Below the pieces are notes generated by a model that was not told the DNA's origin, did no database searches, and saw only the letters and a program-made list of their open reading frames with translations. This document shows, piece by piece, positions 35,527-47,699 of a stretch of DNA of 64,000 bases. The DNA is from Dipylidium caninum (Eukaryota; Platyhelminthes; Cestoda; Cyclophyllidea; Dipylidiidae). A program made the translations under genes and the position numbers. Numbering within the stretch: position 1 is the stretch's first letter; each line of letters starts with the position of its first letter. Location of the stretch: contig QEYB01001208.1 of the NCBI GenBank assembly GCA_017562135.1, positions 1,116,001-1,180,000 on the forward strand. Direction: 5' to 3'.

Positions 35527-35532
35527 AATAAA
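35527..35532 (+). terminator. Polyadenylation signal of the RSBN1-like gene
   Basis: AATAAA lies about 120 bases after the stop codon at 35406-35408, the usual distance for a short 3' UTR. Confidence 0.6.
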
Positions 35533-35539
35533 TGGTTCT

Positions 35540-37480
35540 GTGGTAGCTTCATTTTTTCCTTGCGTCCATAAGGCCTGTAAAAATTAGCCGTTTGCTAATG
35601 TCTAAAAGTTGTATTCCTTAAAACTATAGAGCATCTGTTTGCGATAAACTGTATCAATCAATTTTTTATAATCTATTTTTGTATACCCACTTTTCCGTAT
35701 TTCTATCTTTTCATCGAATTATATTGCTTGGTTGTATTGCCTTCCCCTTCCTCTAATACCAATCAGTGTGAGAGGAAATCGCTGATTTTTTTAAAAATAG
35801 GTAGATCGCTGATATTATCGAAGGTGTTAGGATTCCTTATTGCTGTTTTAAATTTTCCTTAAACCGAAATCATTTTCCATCAAAAACCCTATTTTTATTA
35901 CTTTTATTTTTTTTATTTCCTACATCCTATTCTACTAATTTCATGAATATACGAAATCTAAGTGATAAAGATTATCCAACTCGCAACTTAAACGTTCTGA
36001 ATCCAGTGACGCGCTTAAATTCGGCTCTGAAACCGGGAAATAATAATAAGCAAAGCTGAGGTAAGGGGCATTTGGTCATTTATTTTTTATTAAAGGGCGG
36101 TGGCAGGGCACACCTGCGTAGGTGCAGTTCAGCGACATAACCTTTCACCAAGGCGAGGTTGTCCTCCCGTTAGTTGCCTCGCTGAGCGCTGATTGGTTGA
36201 CGGCACTCGTTTAGACTGAACAGGCTTACAACGGGCGTGACGAGGCACCTTGCTTGTTGATAAATATTCCCTGCATCCACAAATACGAGGTTATATTGTT
36301 GTCCACTCAACTTTAATATTCGCGACAATTGTTTACTTATTTCAGTCTTGCATTGAATTTAAGGTAGTGTGGTGTTCCAAACTTCTCTCAGTTTTCAGCC
36401 GACCAGAGGCTTTTACGCTAAATACAGCCCAATGATGGCTGAGAAGTCTGTGTTCATTGAAGCATTTTGGACTCTCTCCGTCAAACCTCGCTTTTGTACT
36501 AATTGTGTTTGTTAAGCTATCCAACTGGCAGATCTGATTAAAGGAAGATTCCACTAGTGGAGTAGGAACAGAAAATAGTCAGAATGACTTAGTTCACGAA
36601 ATCAGATCACTGGTCTAAAAAATTAGTTCTTTTTGACCAAGGAACTGATTTTCATTCTTTGATCACATCTGAAGACTAAGTTAAAAGAAGAAATTGATTT
36701 ATTCTTCCGGTTTCCCTTATCTTTTTGTTCGTTCACCATTTTCATTAATGGTTAAGTTTAATTTAAAAAGCAGGTGGAATCGACCATTATGCGACATATA
36801 GTAGTCCAATGTAACCTCTGTCTTTTTTAACTCAGGACTTATTTTACCTAGCTTCTGTGAATTCTCCCACTTATAACGGGTTATTGTCCGTTAATTATGA
36901 AATATTTCGTCCATTAATTATTAATTGAGCTCCTCAATTCGTCAGGTGGAAGCAAGTAGATTTACAGAACTGGAGTTACCTTCATAGATGTTTGCGGAAT
37001 GAGCGTGCTGTTTCTAGTGGATTGACAACTAGGTAATCGAGGATTCTGTCGAGAGATGAATTTTGCGCCTTTTGTTTCGTTACCATAATCAATGTTCCTT
37101 ATCTTTATTTTTTGCCTCACTTTTTTAGTTATTAAAAAATTACCTCCTCTAGTTTTGTTTTATCCACACTTAAAATGAAGGATAAAAGACGTTCACTTCA
37201 GACACTGTTGTATTATTTCCGAAAGGGCAAGAACGCGCCGCAAGCAAAGAAAGAAGTTATGTGCCGCAGATGGGAAATGAAGCCTTGAGAGAAAGGCAAT
37301 GTCAAAATTCGCTTGCCAGATTTCGTTCTGATGATTCTTCACTGAAAAGTGTCCATCCGGTTGAATTCGATGAGCCCCACGCCGGTCAATACTTGTCGAT
37401 TTCGGATTTTCAAAACACAACCTGATTTTAATAACATGAATGCATTGAAAAAAATAGTGAAAAACTAGCAATTTCGGGAA
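35540..37480. other. Intergenic region between RSBN1-like gene and mariner relic
   Basis: AT-rich intergenic DNA. A more GC-rich block at about 36060-36250 (pairs such as GAGGCACC/GGTTGTCCTCCC) looks like part of a dispersed element but shows no recognisable termini. A short frame near 36432-36510 starts ATGGCTGAGAAGTCTGTG and might be the 5' end of a mariner-like frame, but I cannot connect it to the relic downstream. No other gene is seen. Confidence 0.35.
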
Positions 37481-37499
37481 ACTCGATATTTGAGTCACT

Positions 37500-38150
37500 C
37501 ACCAGCTTAAGGAAATTCGTTTCGTGCAACGCATTAGCAGCATCTGCGTTTGTTGCATCCAAAGGGCAACAAAGTTTATCCACTTCTGAAAAGACTAATC
37601 ACTGGTGACGCAAGGCGGATGGTTTAGAACATCATCAATCGAAGGGGTGATGGGTAATGCATGATAAACCGGTCCGGGACGACATCGGAAGCGGAGATTC
37701 GCTAAAATAGATTATGCTCTCAATTTGGTAGGATTATAAAATGATTCAACACTTCGAACTTGTACCAAACAGCCAAACGGTTAGATCTAACGTAAACGTT
37801 CAACAACTGGCCAAACTGAGCGATGCAATCAAATGGAGCAAGGCGGCAAGAGGTGATGAGTGTGGGGGTGTTGTTTGCCATCATGATAATGCAAAACCCC
37901 TCACGTTTTGGGTCACTCGCCAAAAAATTATGGGATCTGGGTTGGGATGGGGTGACGCATCCGCCAGGTTGCCCTGACCTTGCGCCTTCAGGTCACCATT
38001 CTTTCGCCGTTCCATGCATAACTCCTCAAATGGAAAATTTTTTAGCGACGCTGATGATGTCAAACCACACTTAATTCAGTTTCTTGAAGGCAAAGATGGA
38101 CGATTTCACGAGCGTGGAGTTATGAAACTGCCTGGACGAATAAATTTACA
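37500..38150 (+). mobile_element. Mariner transposase relic
   Basis: Broken mariner/Tc1-family transposase reading. In shifting frames one sees a degraded IVTGDEKW-like segment near 37600, then PK-IMLSIW-like text near 37705, IQHFELVPNSQTV, QQLAKLSDAIK, GVVCHHDNAKP (the second catalytic Asp with HDNA) and VTRQK. These are followed in another frame by LWDLGWDGVTHPPGCPDLAP, equivalent to LGWEVL.HPPYSPDLAP (third catalytic acid), and by a SLQHFLNG-like tail. Several frameshifts and stops make it inactive. Terminal inverted repeats were not identified. Confidence 0.85.
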
Positions 38151-39960
38151 TTGTTATGCAAGCATTTTTGATTTTCATTCTTAATTAAAATTGGCAATGA
38201 ATTAGTTACCAATTTAATATAACAGCGCTCCTTCTGGGGTAGTATTTGAAGTAAACACATTTGGAGTAGTGCCTTCCACCTGATTAATTCGTCGATGTTT
38301 TTCAGTTGACGTTGGGTTCTGTTCAAAAGCCAGCATGTTAGAATTGTGGCTCGATTCTTGGGGACATTTCGAAGCTCCAAGGCATGGCAGAGGACTTACT
38401 ATTAGCAATAAGTAAGGTGTTTTTCGGCCCAATTCTTAGCGTAAAATTCTAGATCGACGGCACTGAAACATTTAGACGTTGCCGGTAATTTAATCATTCA
38501 AATGCATTTTCCTTGAATACATTGTGTAATTAAGCCGATGAATTAATTTGGTGACGAGTGTACGGCTTTGTTTCAAACAGTGTCACGTTGTGCATTTGAA
38601 GGCCATGAGTTTGTATCAGAAAAAGACAAACTGTTCTATAGATGAGACGATTAAACAGTCGAGTTTTTTATTAACTTTGATAGAACAGCGTTGAATGGCG
38701 ACCATCCGCTACCTACGTATAAGAGTAATGGCGTATTGTGCTATAAAGTGCTTGCTTATTTTAAACTGAAAGTAGTAATGTTAGAACCACATAAATACCT
38801 TTAGAAAATTGTTTTTGACAAACACTTTCGAGTTCCAAGCTCATTAGCTGTCCTCACTTGATATTAAATGGCACTCTAAACAAGCTTTTCATCAAATCGT
38901 TTGATTTTCAGGTAACTGCTCTGAGTCTCGCAAGAATTATTTCATAAATAACTTAAGACCAATTGGTTACATAAAATTGCGTTTTCCTATATGAAGAAAC
39001 ATTGTGTTGCTTTGACAAACGGTTTTTTGCCCAGTAACGACGGGATATTCCTCCGAGCGACCTCTGTGGCCGGCGTGTCTTTGAGTCGTCACTAACAGTT
39101 GTTAACGTCAACAAGGAAGAGTGAACCGTCGATGACTGTCATGCATAAGTTTTGATGCCCCTCCCTTCGTGGTGTAAAAATTTCAGGTTATGGTACATAA
39201 ACCACAGTTCCTACCAATAATAATTGGTTTAATTAATTGCGGTTATTTTGGCTTGACATTCGACGTCTCTGTCCCTTTGCGAAGACCTCCTTTGTGTACT
39301 ACGAGTGCTGGGCAAGTTTTTAGGACTAGTCCAGGCCAAGAGGCTCCCACATACTTATAATTTCGTTCAAGTTTTTTTAGTTTTGATAGTTTAACTGCAG
39401 ACACTATATTTTTTGAAATCTTTGCAATCCACTACGAGTAATAAAGTCTTAATTAAAAATGTATCCTTCAAGGAGACGGACATTTTAACGAGTGAAGTAC
39501 CCTGCAGGGCCAAAAGGGAACGCTTTGATTTTACATGCCCCTGCAACCGCCATTTTTGCTAGGTCAATTTTTTTCTACAAAAGTATATGGAATATACGAA
39601 GGTGAAGTCATTTGGTTCTCGAAACTACATCCACTAAGAACGACAGCCCACGTGCGGAGGGAGGGAAGATGGTGCTGCTCCAACTCGCACAATAAGCGTG
39701 TTGGTTGGGTTTAGGACGACAGTCCCAATGAAGTTAAGGTGAATTGTAACGCCGCCAAACGAAAGTAATGCGGTATGAAGTAAAACGGGAAACGTCTTAA
39801 ATTGATGACTGAGTAAAGCAATTTATTTGCACAGCCCATTTTTACTTCCATTTAGACCATTTTCCCTTTTTAAACACGAGTGTGCATTTGCTACTTTTTA
39901 ATCATTAACTCAACCCAATTAACAACGCGTAGAAAATTAATAGTTCCGATGAAATGAAAC
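38150..39960. other. Intergenic region downstream of DGAT2
   Basis: About 1.8 kb without a recognisable gene. An AATAAA on the minus strand at 39822-39827, roughly 140 bases past the DGAT2 stop, is a likely polyadenylation signal for that gene. The remainder is AT-rich, with short chance frames only. Confidence 0.45.
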
Positions 39961-39967
39961 AATTCCT

Positions 39968-42680
39968 CTATATAAATTGAATGTCCTCCGCAGTGGGGTC
40001 GTAGAGTGGGCGATACTTGTTGAATAACTCCGTCAACTGTTGTTTATACCGCTCTCTGAGACTGAAAATTTCTTTTTCCGTTGGACAGGGAGTTCTCTTG
40101 CATACAATCGGTCGTCCGACTGGAAAATGAATATACCAAGAAGTCGGTGACACTGATAAAACATTTGAGTCAAAATTTTATTAGTACCACCCAATGTCGC
40201 AGGAGTTTAAGGAGGATAAATTTCAAAAAACGTGTCAACTCTGCATGGTAGATAAGCGGAGAGTTTAATGCTTTCGAAATATTTATTAGTCTGTGTACTG
40301 AGGACGCTTCAACAGTCTTATAATCCCCGGCTTTGGTAGAAAACGCGCTTAAAGTAAATTGGTTTCTATTTCAAAATGCTTTTTTTATAACAAATGAGGT
40401 AAGGTTAAAGGCGTTGTTATCGTCAACTACGATTGACTAAGGTTTTATGTGTGAATAATAAAAGTTAACTTACTTACTTACTTACACTCGGAAATCTTTG
40501 CTCTCTAAACTATTCAAGACCTGACCTGTTTATAAACAGCCACAATACGCGAACTTAAAGAGGATTTTTAATGTGTAGAATATCCTTAAATAATCACCAA
40601 GGTGTTAGGCTGTTTTTTCAAAGCTTACCAACAACTGTGAGGGGTTTGCGATAGGGAATGATGCGGGTTGAGTAGAAGAGAGGAGGAGCCAGCGTAAAGG
40701 TGTGGGTAAACCATTCCTGAAGCTTTCGCAGAACAGAGCCCGCCGGATTAACTACCTGGTCGTACATGTTGGTCTCCCCAAACCCTATCGAGGGGATAAG
40801 GTGAGCCCTGAAATGGGCACAAAATTAGACTGCTGAGGCAGGTGAATGAGGATTGATGTATATCATTTCTGGTTTGTTGATGAGCAAGTAAGCAAACCTA
40901 CCCTGTTTTTAAAGCAATACGAAAGAAACCACGTCGTCTGTTGAGTACGAGAACATAATGACCGGGTCGAGAATCCAAGGCTTCCATCGCTCCGCCAACA
41001 GACACGGCAACCAAGTTGCCCGTTTTTCCGGTCAACTCCTTGTCCAAGAGGAATGTCAAACTCTCCTGACTGACAGAAACACCGCCTGGTTAGAGGTGAA
41101 GATAAAACCAAAGGTGCGAATTTAACGGTCGCATAACCGAGGTTAGATGGAAGAGCGATAATAAGAACTTGTGGTGACGAGTGACCTAATCCTGTGAATT
41201 TCTTCTACAAGGCAGCGCATTCGGGAAAGAGACATGACATCTGGTGTAGTGCGATTAGCAGTGCGTTTGTTTGGGAGACCCTTTTACGTAAGGATGAAAT
41301 AGTGGCTGCCAATAGTGTGCTGATGCATTGCTCTTGGATTTAGCTGGAATAAGCTAAAGAATGGCTATCCTTGTCCTTTAGATTTGTGTTATTTTAACGA
41401 GGAAAAAGTCTCGTATTTTTGTTGAGGTAACCAAATTGCCTACCAAATTATTTATTGATATCCAACTCCTCGTGGAGAAAGTAAGTCAGACAAAAAGGGA
41501 ACCACGGACTTCTTCTTTTTCACATAAATAAAACAAAAAGGTAATTCGATGGAGCGGTTTGCGGTAAATGATAAGTGAATTAATTGCTATTTCACGGAAA
41601 ATGATATAGTGAAAATTAAAAGTCGGCGATTGTGGCAAAACTCCAAATGATGAGTATGTAGGGCGGCACTATTTACCGGCAGGCAAAATGTTGCTTCCCA
41701 ACTGTGTGAGACGTTGTATATGCCAAGAATAAATTTTTGGGTTTTCTTGGATCAACAAGTTTTGCTTTTGTCGACTCATGGTAGTGCACACCTCAGAGGA
41801 GCACTCGTGAAGTGATTGGGTGCAGCAAGCGGAGAGCACCATGGAAAAGCGCCTCACCTAATCGGGCCTACAGTAGGTTCGACGGCATGCGCCGTGATTG
41901 AAAATGCTAAGATACCCGCTTATGGCTTGCAAACTGATATGTCACAGGGAGCGCTATAAAGATTATTAGTAAAAATTTAGCCTTTTACATTCAAAAATTG
42001 CAATAGTGAATATAAACCTAAACTACTCGTCTCCAAGGCTGTTACTTACCGCCAAGCATAACATAATCCCTATAAATGGGTATTTTGAACTGCAAATCAA
42101 GTGTCGCAATGTGGGGCCGAATGCCGGGGAATATTCTTGAAAAACCTAAGGAGTCATTTCCATACGTCCCCATGGCGCCTACAGACAATGCACCGTGCGG
42201 ATGGTAGCCGGCCAAATAGTTGGCATTTTTGGGTAAGTATACCGACACATCTTCGTTCTTCCTTTCCATAATACGACCAAACTGTTTCGCCCACGCCTTC
42301 ATTTCACGAGAGACAACCAGCTTCGCGGGGAAGTACTCGGCCGCCCATCTCCATAGCAGAAATTTTCGAAACCGCTTCGAGTCGATTCCACCCTGTGATG
42401 GCCATTTGGATGAGAAGAACCAATAGAGAGTATAACAAATGGCCAAGTAAAAACCGAAATTCAAATCACCACCCTCTATAGTTTGGGTACAAATCACCCG
42501 AAACAGAGGACAGAATAAAGAGTATGCATAGAAGAAGGTGCAGAGAAGAGGCTGGGCAGTAAAGCAGAGAAAAACGAGAATCGCGGCGAATGTGGATCGG
42601 CAGCGATGGTAGGCAGAGCGTTTGCGGCGAGGAGCGCTCCGCCTAGACATTTCGGAAAGCAAGTGCACTGTTCTCCACAT
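39968..42680 (-). CDS. Diacylglycerol O-acyltransferase 2 (DGAT2), complete
   Basis: Four exons (42680-42050, 41085-40902, 40807-40629, 40119-39968) join in phase (1, 2, 1) to 381 codons. The enzyme transfers an acyl group from acyl-CoA to diacylglycerol, making triacylglycerol at the ER and lipid droplets. Key features are a hydrophobic N-terminal hairpin (AAILVFLCFTAQPLLCTFF and FGFYLAICYTLYWFF), the active-site motif YHPHGALSVGAMGTYG, FPGIRPHIATLDLQFKIPIY, then VAVSVGGAMEALDSRPGHY with RRRGFFRIALKTGAHLIPSIGFGE, YRKPLTVVGRPI, and a C-terminal ERYKQQLTELFNKY helix as in other DGAT2s. Normal family length is about 350-390. The start is the ATG at 42680; the frame is open a little upstream, but only a TTG is found there. 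No break is seen. It could be a monoacylglycerol acyltransferase relative; the motifs do not separate the two. Confidence 0.93.
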
Positions 42681-42829
42681 GTGGGGCGATTGTTTCACAA
42701 ACTTTACCAATCGCCAGAGTCGGTTTTAGCTCTGCACTCTCACCGGTTACCCACATTCAGGCAGGCGTCACATTGGGCTGCCAAATAAGTCATTGCCGAT
42801 TTTACATAAACGCGAATGCCATCATCCAT

Positions 42830-43080
42830 GCGGTGTGATAACTCCACCTTCAAGAAACTGAATTAAGTGTGATTTAACATCAACAGTGTCGTTAAAAAGT
42901 TTCCCATTTGAGGAGTTATGCATGGAACGGAGAAGGAAATGGTGGTCTAAAGGCGCAAGGTCGAGGCTACATGGCGGATTGTCACCTCATCCTAACCTTC
43001 TCAACCGAGATCCCATAATTTTTTGGCGAGCGGCCACAGATGTGGGGGGTTTGCATTACCATGATCCAGTGCCCTGACAG
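42830..43080 (-). mobile_element. Second mariner transposase fragment
   Basis: On the minus strand this fragment repeats the 3' part of the relic at 37.5-38.15 kb. It has a degraded HDNA-like start, AARQKIMGSRL, then DLAPLDHHFLLRSMHNSSNG and a LIQFLEGG-like tail. At DNA level the two share long stretches, for example near 42895-42930 against 38010-38045. It is frameshifted and truncated at its 5' side. It lies about 150 bases upstream of the DGAT2 start, in the DGAT2 orientation. Confidence 0.85.
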
Positions 43081-43089
43081 CCTAAGTTT

Positions 43090-46000
43090 TTAGTTTTTTT
43101 CAATGCATGTATGTGATATGCATCTGAGTTTCTCTGTACTATCATGTGTTGTAGTCCCACCTTACAACGGTTGATGTTAACAGGTCAAAAATCGGTTGTA
43201 AAGAATGTAGGTGATAGATTGCTCTTGAGAAAACTAGATTAACTGGAGAACTCTGCATGTAAGCCTTGTAAACGTTAAACGATGTCGAATCCACAGTTAA
43301 TTCTAGCTGTATATTCTAACATCAGCATTATGTCGTTAAATTTTGAATTCGCCGAAGTTGATGGGGTTTCTAGGAAGACACGAACCAAACTTTTTGCGTA
43401 CCTTCGCGACGTTGGCCTTTATCGTGAACGCATTCCCGAGGGGATAGATAACTCTTGAAGCTTTTGACATTTCCTCTCTTCTTGTAAATGCCCCAGACCT
43501 CGGTCTCAACTCCAGATCAGCAAACTCAATCTTTCTTTCGACGAATGAGACACGAAATGATCGGTCTTGTTGAAAAGTTATTTGAAGAAAAACCTTCAAG
43601 CGGCTTTTATTAGGCCAATTAGGGCAATGCTGGGAAAACTATTAGAATGCTCAGGTGCCTTGTATATCACGGGGAGATATCTTGTTTGTGTTGTCTCATT
43701 TAAGAAACTTGAGGGTCAGAACGTCTCGTCTCATCTCGTAGTGGTGGAGACAAATGGTGGTTTGTCAACATTGCACGTCGGAAGAAAATGCTTTAACATC
43801 TGCACCACCTTATTGAACAGTCACTACACCGTAAACTTAGATACTTGGAAGCTAGTCATCTTAAAATATAGCACTTTATCAAAATAGGGCAACTGAACGT
43901 CACTTTAGAACCGTGTAATACTTTATATTAGTCAGTACGCAGGTAGTTTTTCTCGTTTTGATAAAATGCAGTACAATACGTCGCTACCATTTCTTAATAA
44001 AACACTTCAGTCTCCTGGAGTAAAAGAGATATACGATAGCCTGAATGTCATTTCACTATATACGATTTGTAATAATTCACCTTAGCGTTTGTGTAATGTT
44101 CACTTTTAACTTCATGTAACAGTGCAATGAAATAAATAAATAACTTTTCCGCACCGAACCACATAGCGTAGTGGACGTTCAATGTTGCTATGCGACTCTT
44201 AATACTTCTGAAAAATTAATCGACTCGCTGCCGTACGCCGCAAGAGCGCCAACTGCAAGAGCACCATGAGGATGGTTATCCAGTGGTGGAGGTCCAGGAC
44301 GATTAAGCGAATGGGAAAGTGGCTGAAGTTTCCTAAATTCCCATTATTCGACGCCCTCCTAGTCTCCGAACCTGAAGAGGAAGCAGTAACATCTGTGCTT
44401 GGCGGTAATGGGGTGACCGAACGTCATCAGAAATAGCGGATAGATGAAGAGAATTGCATAATTTGAGAGACAAACGATCGGAAAGAAAGTGATAGACCAT
44501 ACGAAAAATATAATTGAAACCCGAGCGCGAAAACGATAAAACACGGAATGTTCGTACCAAGTTGATGTTGCAGCCATACTTGAGCGCACAATTGTGGTGG
44601 ACTTAAGAACAACATATTTATTCAGACTTGTTCGCCTATTAAATTGCCCCTCCGTCCCCATTGGCTACCGGTAACGTCAGTAGGCTTAGTCTACTAACCT
44701 GGTTGACCACTCGCATCACCGCCGGGTCAAGACAGAGCGCATGTGGGTACTTTATGAGGTTTTGGGAACCGCTTGATGGCTAGCCTTATTCCCCTCAAAT
44801 TTTATCCAAAAATCTCTCACTCCGGATGTTGAATATGCATTGATACATTGAATCTTATATTCGTAGCCGTTTTAGCCTTCGCGTAATTTTATGCTTTCTC
44901 TGGTGTGAGCATAAAAGCAAGCCAATTTTATCGTCAAAGCAGGAAGTTCTCTAATCATAGTCGCATCCACATCAGTGTCATTTATGGCACACCTCAGTTT
45001 TCTTTCCCGTGCCATGGGCGTTATTGCTCCTAAACTGCTAACCAAAATCTTCCATGTAGACCATTACCACTAATTAGTTTGCCATGCTCTAATGAAAAGG
45101 TCACTTTACCCCTATCTACCTGGAGAGCAAATATTCGTAATGGGTAACCAAACCCATACAAGTTTGTTGAACAATTTCTGCGTTAAAAGCACTCTGACTT
45201 ACCATTGGGTAAGTCTCATAATGCATACTCTCATTTTTATAGCGGAAGTGCTAACGAGATTCAGTTTATCTACACTAGATCCTACAATATGTTTGTAAAG
45301 CATGTAATAAGAGTTCCAGAGTTATTTCCTTAAAAATAAGTCATTCTTGCAGCAGGCTCTAATTCCGTTATCCAAAAATCATTGCCACGTTGACTAGCCA
45401 CAACAGCTTTATCTCGTTTCCTGTGGAATGCGACTCTCCGTTCCACTCAAGTCTGGTGACTCGATGTTTGGGACTTCGAGGGTCTAGTTGCTGGTCACGA
45501 GGCTCCCACCCGGTTGTTGATTCCACCACCCCTGCCACCCGATGTTAAAAAGCAAGAGGTATGTCGACGGCAGTTGTTCAGTGCCGTCAATCTCCAAGAT
45601 ATGCGCATGAGTGTCTAATTGTAATTGCCGTACCTACTGCCATCACAAAAATAATTCCGACGTTGTTTTAAGATCCCTCTTTAATACAGAATTCAGCGTA
45701 TTTTGGGGGTAGACAATTTCTGGCCTACTGTTGTGCTACTGTTTTAAATCAAAACCTTAGTGATAATCCTATTTGTTCAAAGTTAAGATGAAATATCAAG
45801 GAATTGAATTACTTAGAACACAACGCCACTTTTGGCCCTGACATATCGCCAAAAATTAGTATCGCGAACTCGATTTCAGATCGGGTGTAACCCTTCCCTT
45901 TTGTCAATCTCGTGATAGCTTTTGCCTACTTGCGGAATTAAGTAGGTCGCAACTCAGATCTTGGCTTGAAGTGAAATTTTCCCAAAAATTTGCCTTTAAC

Positions 46001-46430
46001 GTTGCCATTAAACCGATCGATATGCGTATTATATAAGGAAATAGTTCCAGTCCTCAGACAAGAATAATTTCCTCGTTTATATTTGAGGTCCTAAGCATAG
46101 CTAAAACCCGGAATACGTGATCCCGAATTTAGTTACTTTCACCCGTAACGGCGCCCGTTTATTTGTCCTCACCCAAACACTTCTGTTTGAGTAGCGCCTT
46201 TTGCTGAGTAAACTTCTCCTACAACTTTGGAGCTTCTAGGATTTCAAGTAAAAACACTTGCATGACATTATTTCTTGAATCCCACTCGCGCCACCCGAAC
46301 GACCTCATCTCCTCACTTGACGCTCACGCGAGGAATGAAAGTGTGTGCTTTCTTATGCATCCCTCAACTTACCTTTGCCCCGTAAATGCTAAAAGCATTG
46401 GCAGTGAGATATTTGGTTTCTTAAAGATAC
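43090..46430. other. Intergenic region between mariner fragment and AMPK beta gene
   Basis: About 3.3 kb without a confident gene. It contains one open frame with hydrophobic stretches (listed separately at 44359-44661). It also has a GC-richer block at about 45420-45560 (CGAGGCTCCCAC, CCACCCCTGCCACCC), which may be a fragment of a dispersed repeat; AGAGGCTCCCAC recurs at 39340. Other frames are short and featureless. Confidence 0.35.
44359..44661 (-). CDS. Unrecognised 100-residue membrane-type ORF
   Basis: Starts at an ATG (44661) and has two long hydrophobic stretches, RVSIIFFVWSITFFPIVCLS and NYAILFIYPLFLMTF, after a basic, Ser/Thr-rich N-terminus. The spacing vaguely resembles helices 4-5 of a seven-helix receptor. 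No family motif is present and there are no supporting neighbouring exons. It may equally be chance in AT-rich DNA, where hydrophobic codons are common. Confidence 0.2.
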   Translation of the reverse strand: MGTEGQFNRRTSLNKYVVLKSTTIVRSSMAATSTWYEHSVFYRFRARVSIIFFVWSITFFPIVCLSNYAILFIYPLFLMTFGHPITAKHRCYCFLFRFGD

Positions 46431-46448
46431 AAATGTCAACCTACGACG

Positions 46449-46500
46449 CTGCTCGATGGGCTAAGCTGAGCGATACAATGGCGCAAGGAGGAAATAATCA
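46449..46500 (+). mobile_element. Possible short mariner-like fragment
   Basis: About 40 bases reading ARWAKLSDTMAQGG resemble the QQLAKLSDAIKWSKA segment of the mariner relic near 37800-37850, at DNA level too (GGCTAAGCTGAGCGATACAATGG against GGCCAAACTGAGCGATGCAATC). It is too short to be certain. Confidence 0.3.
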
Positions 46501-46583
46501 GGTTAATAGCAGGAAGTATGAATTCTTGGGAGGTAAAAATGGCGAGGAAAATGTATATTCGCTTTGAAATTGCTTCATCATTT

Positions 46584-47667
46584 TCATATCGGTTTGTAGA
46601 GAACGGTTGAGACAAATATTTTGCGGTATTTGGAAATCGCTGACAAAACAATCACGTCGTCTTTTATGAACAGAGCATACATGTGGTTAAGCATAACATG
46701 ATTTAGCTGTGGGAGAAGGTTCGGATCACACGGAACGTTGGTGTCCCTGCTTAAAATCACCTGAAGGAGTTGAGGTGGGAGGAGTGGGGGTTTGGAGGAC
46801 TTCGCATCGATGCCCAGGGCGGGAGGTGGTGCTCTGAGCTGGGCGTTGGGCGAAGTACTGGTGTGGGGCGTGGCAGAGGGCATTCTCGCAAACGTCGGCA
46901 CCCTGAAATCCGTGAGAGGGTTGGGGGGCCCACACGGCCGTACTCACCTGGCGGGGAACTGTCCGTGGGCACCGCGTCCATAGTGGCAAGTGCCTCGATC
47001 ACGTCGAAGTCAGACATACCGACGGTTATTGTGTTATTCTGCACTCCTGACCGACGACTCGGTGAAATGAAGCATTGTGTCATAAATAATTGGCCTATGG
47101 TATTATACGAGCAGAATGTCCCTTACAACTACCTGATTTTCGCCCGTGGTAAAGTTCCTATATGCTTTATAGAAAGACACTTTATCCGCTTAACCAGGGG
47201 TTTCGGTGCCAGAGACCATCCTAGATAATTATATTATTCATTACTATTCTCCATTTTGCATATTTCTTCGTATATTTTGAGGTGGTTGGAGTTGAAAAGG
47301 TGTCGGCCTTAAACAGGTTGCCATATTTAGCCTTGCATTCGGTGTGACAGACGAGCACCAAGTGTCATAAATTAAGACGCTACTAATTACCCGAGGCACG
47401 GCCATGCAGACCCCAGCGGCATCTCGGTTCGGGCCAAGATGTCGAGAAATGCTATTCCGCAAGCGTTTCGAATAAGTTTCACGCAGCCGCCTAATTCATG
47501 CGCGAGGGACAGAATAGACACAAATTCACGATGCATCACAAGACGTAGTGTTTCCGAGGCGGTATCTGGTCCAATGTTTACACTGCTTCCATAAAAGACG
47601 ACGTCTTTCATGAGGCACAGACTCTCATCCAACGGGGGCAATAACCCTTTTTCCATGCGGAATTGAA
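46584..47667 (-). CDS. AMP-activated protein kinase beta subunit, 3' part
   Basis: Beta subunits scaffold the AMPK alpha and gamma subunits and carry a glycogen-binding CBM48 module. The last exon (46902-46584) ends LLPPQLLQVILSRDTNVP, then NHVMLNHMYALFIKDDVIVL and YRKIFVSTVLYKPI before the stop, an almost textbook beta C-terminal (ASC) domain. The exon 47046-46944 encodes NNTITVGMSDFDVIEAL and DSSPPGE, equivalent to the linker NNxIxVxKxDFEVFDAL...SSPPG; its GA/GTACGG donor is in phase with the last exon. An upstream exon (about 47667-47391) reads KDVVFYGSSVN, RLVMHREFVSILSLA and CVKLI, which fits a strongly diverged CBM48 (V.LSGSFNNW, H..FVAIL.L, YKF). Its 3' phase does not fit the next exon as read, and the N-terminal exons were not found. 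An Ala/Pro-rich stretch precedes the ASC domain. Confidence 0.85.
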
Positions 47668-47699
47668 ATCTAATTGATTACAGCGGAGTAACAAACTAG

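Noticed and set aside
41669..41857. 62-codon minus-strand ORF inside the DGAT2 gene considered as an extra exon
   Set aside because: Exon 42680-42050 joins 41085-40902 directly in phase and gives the expected protein; the ORF has no DGAT2 similarity.
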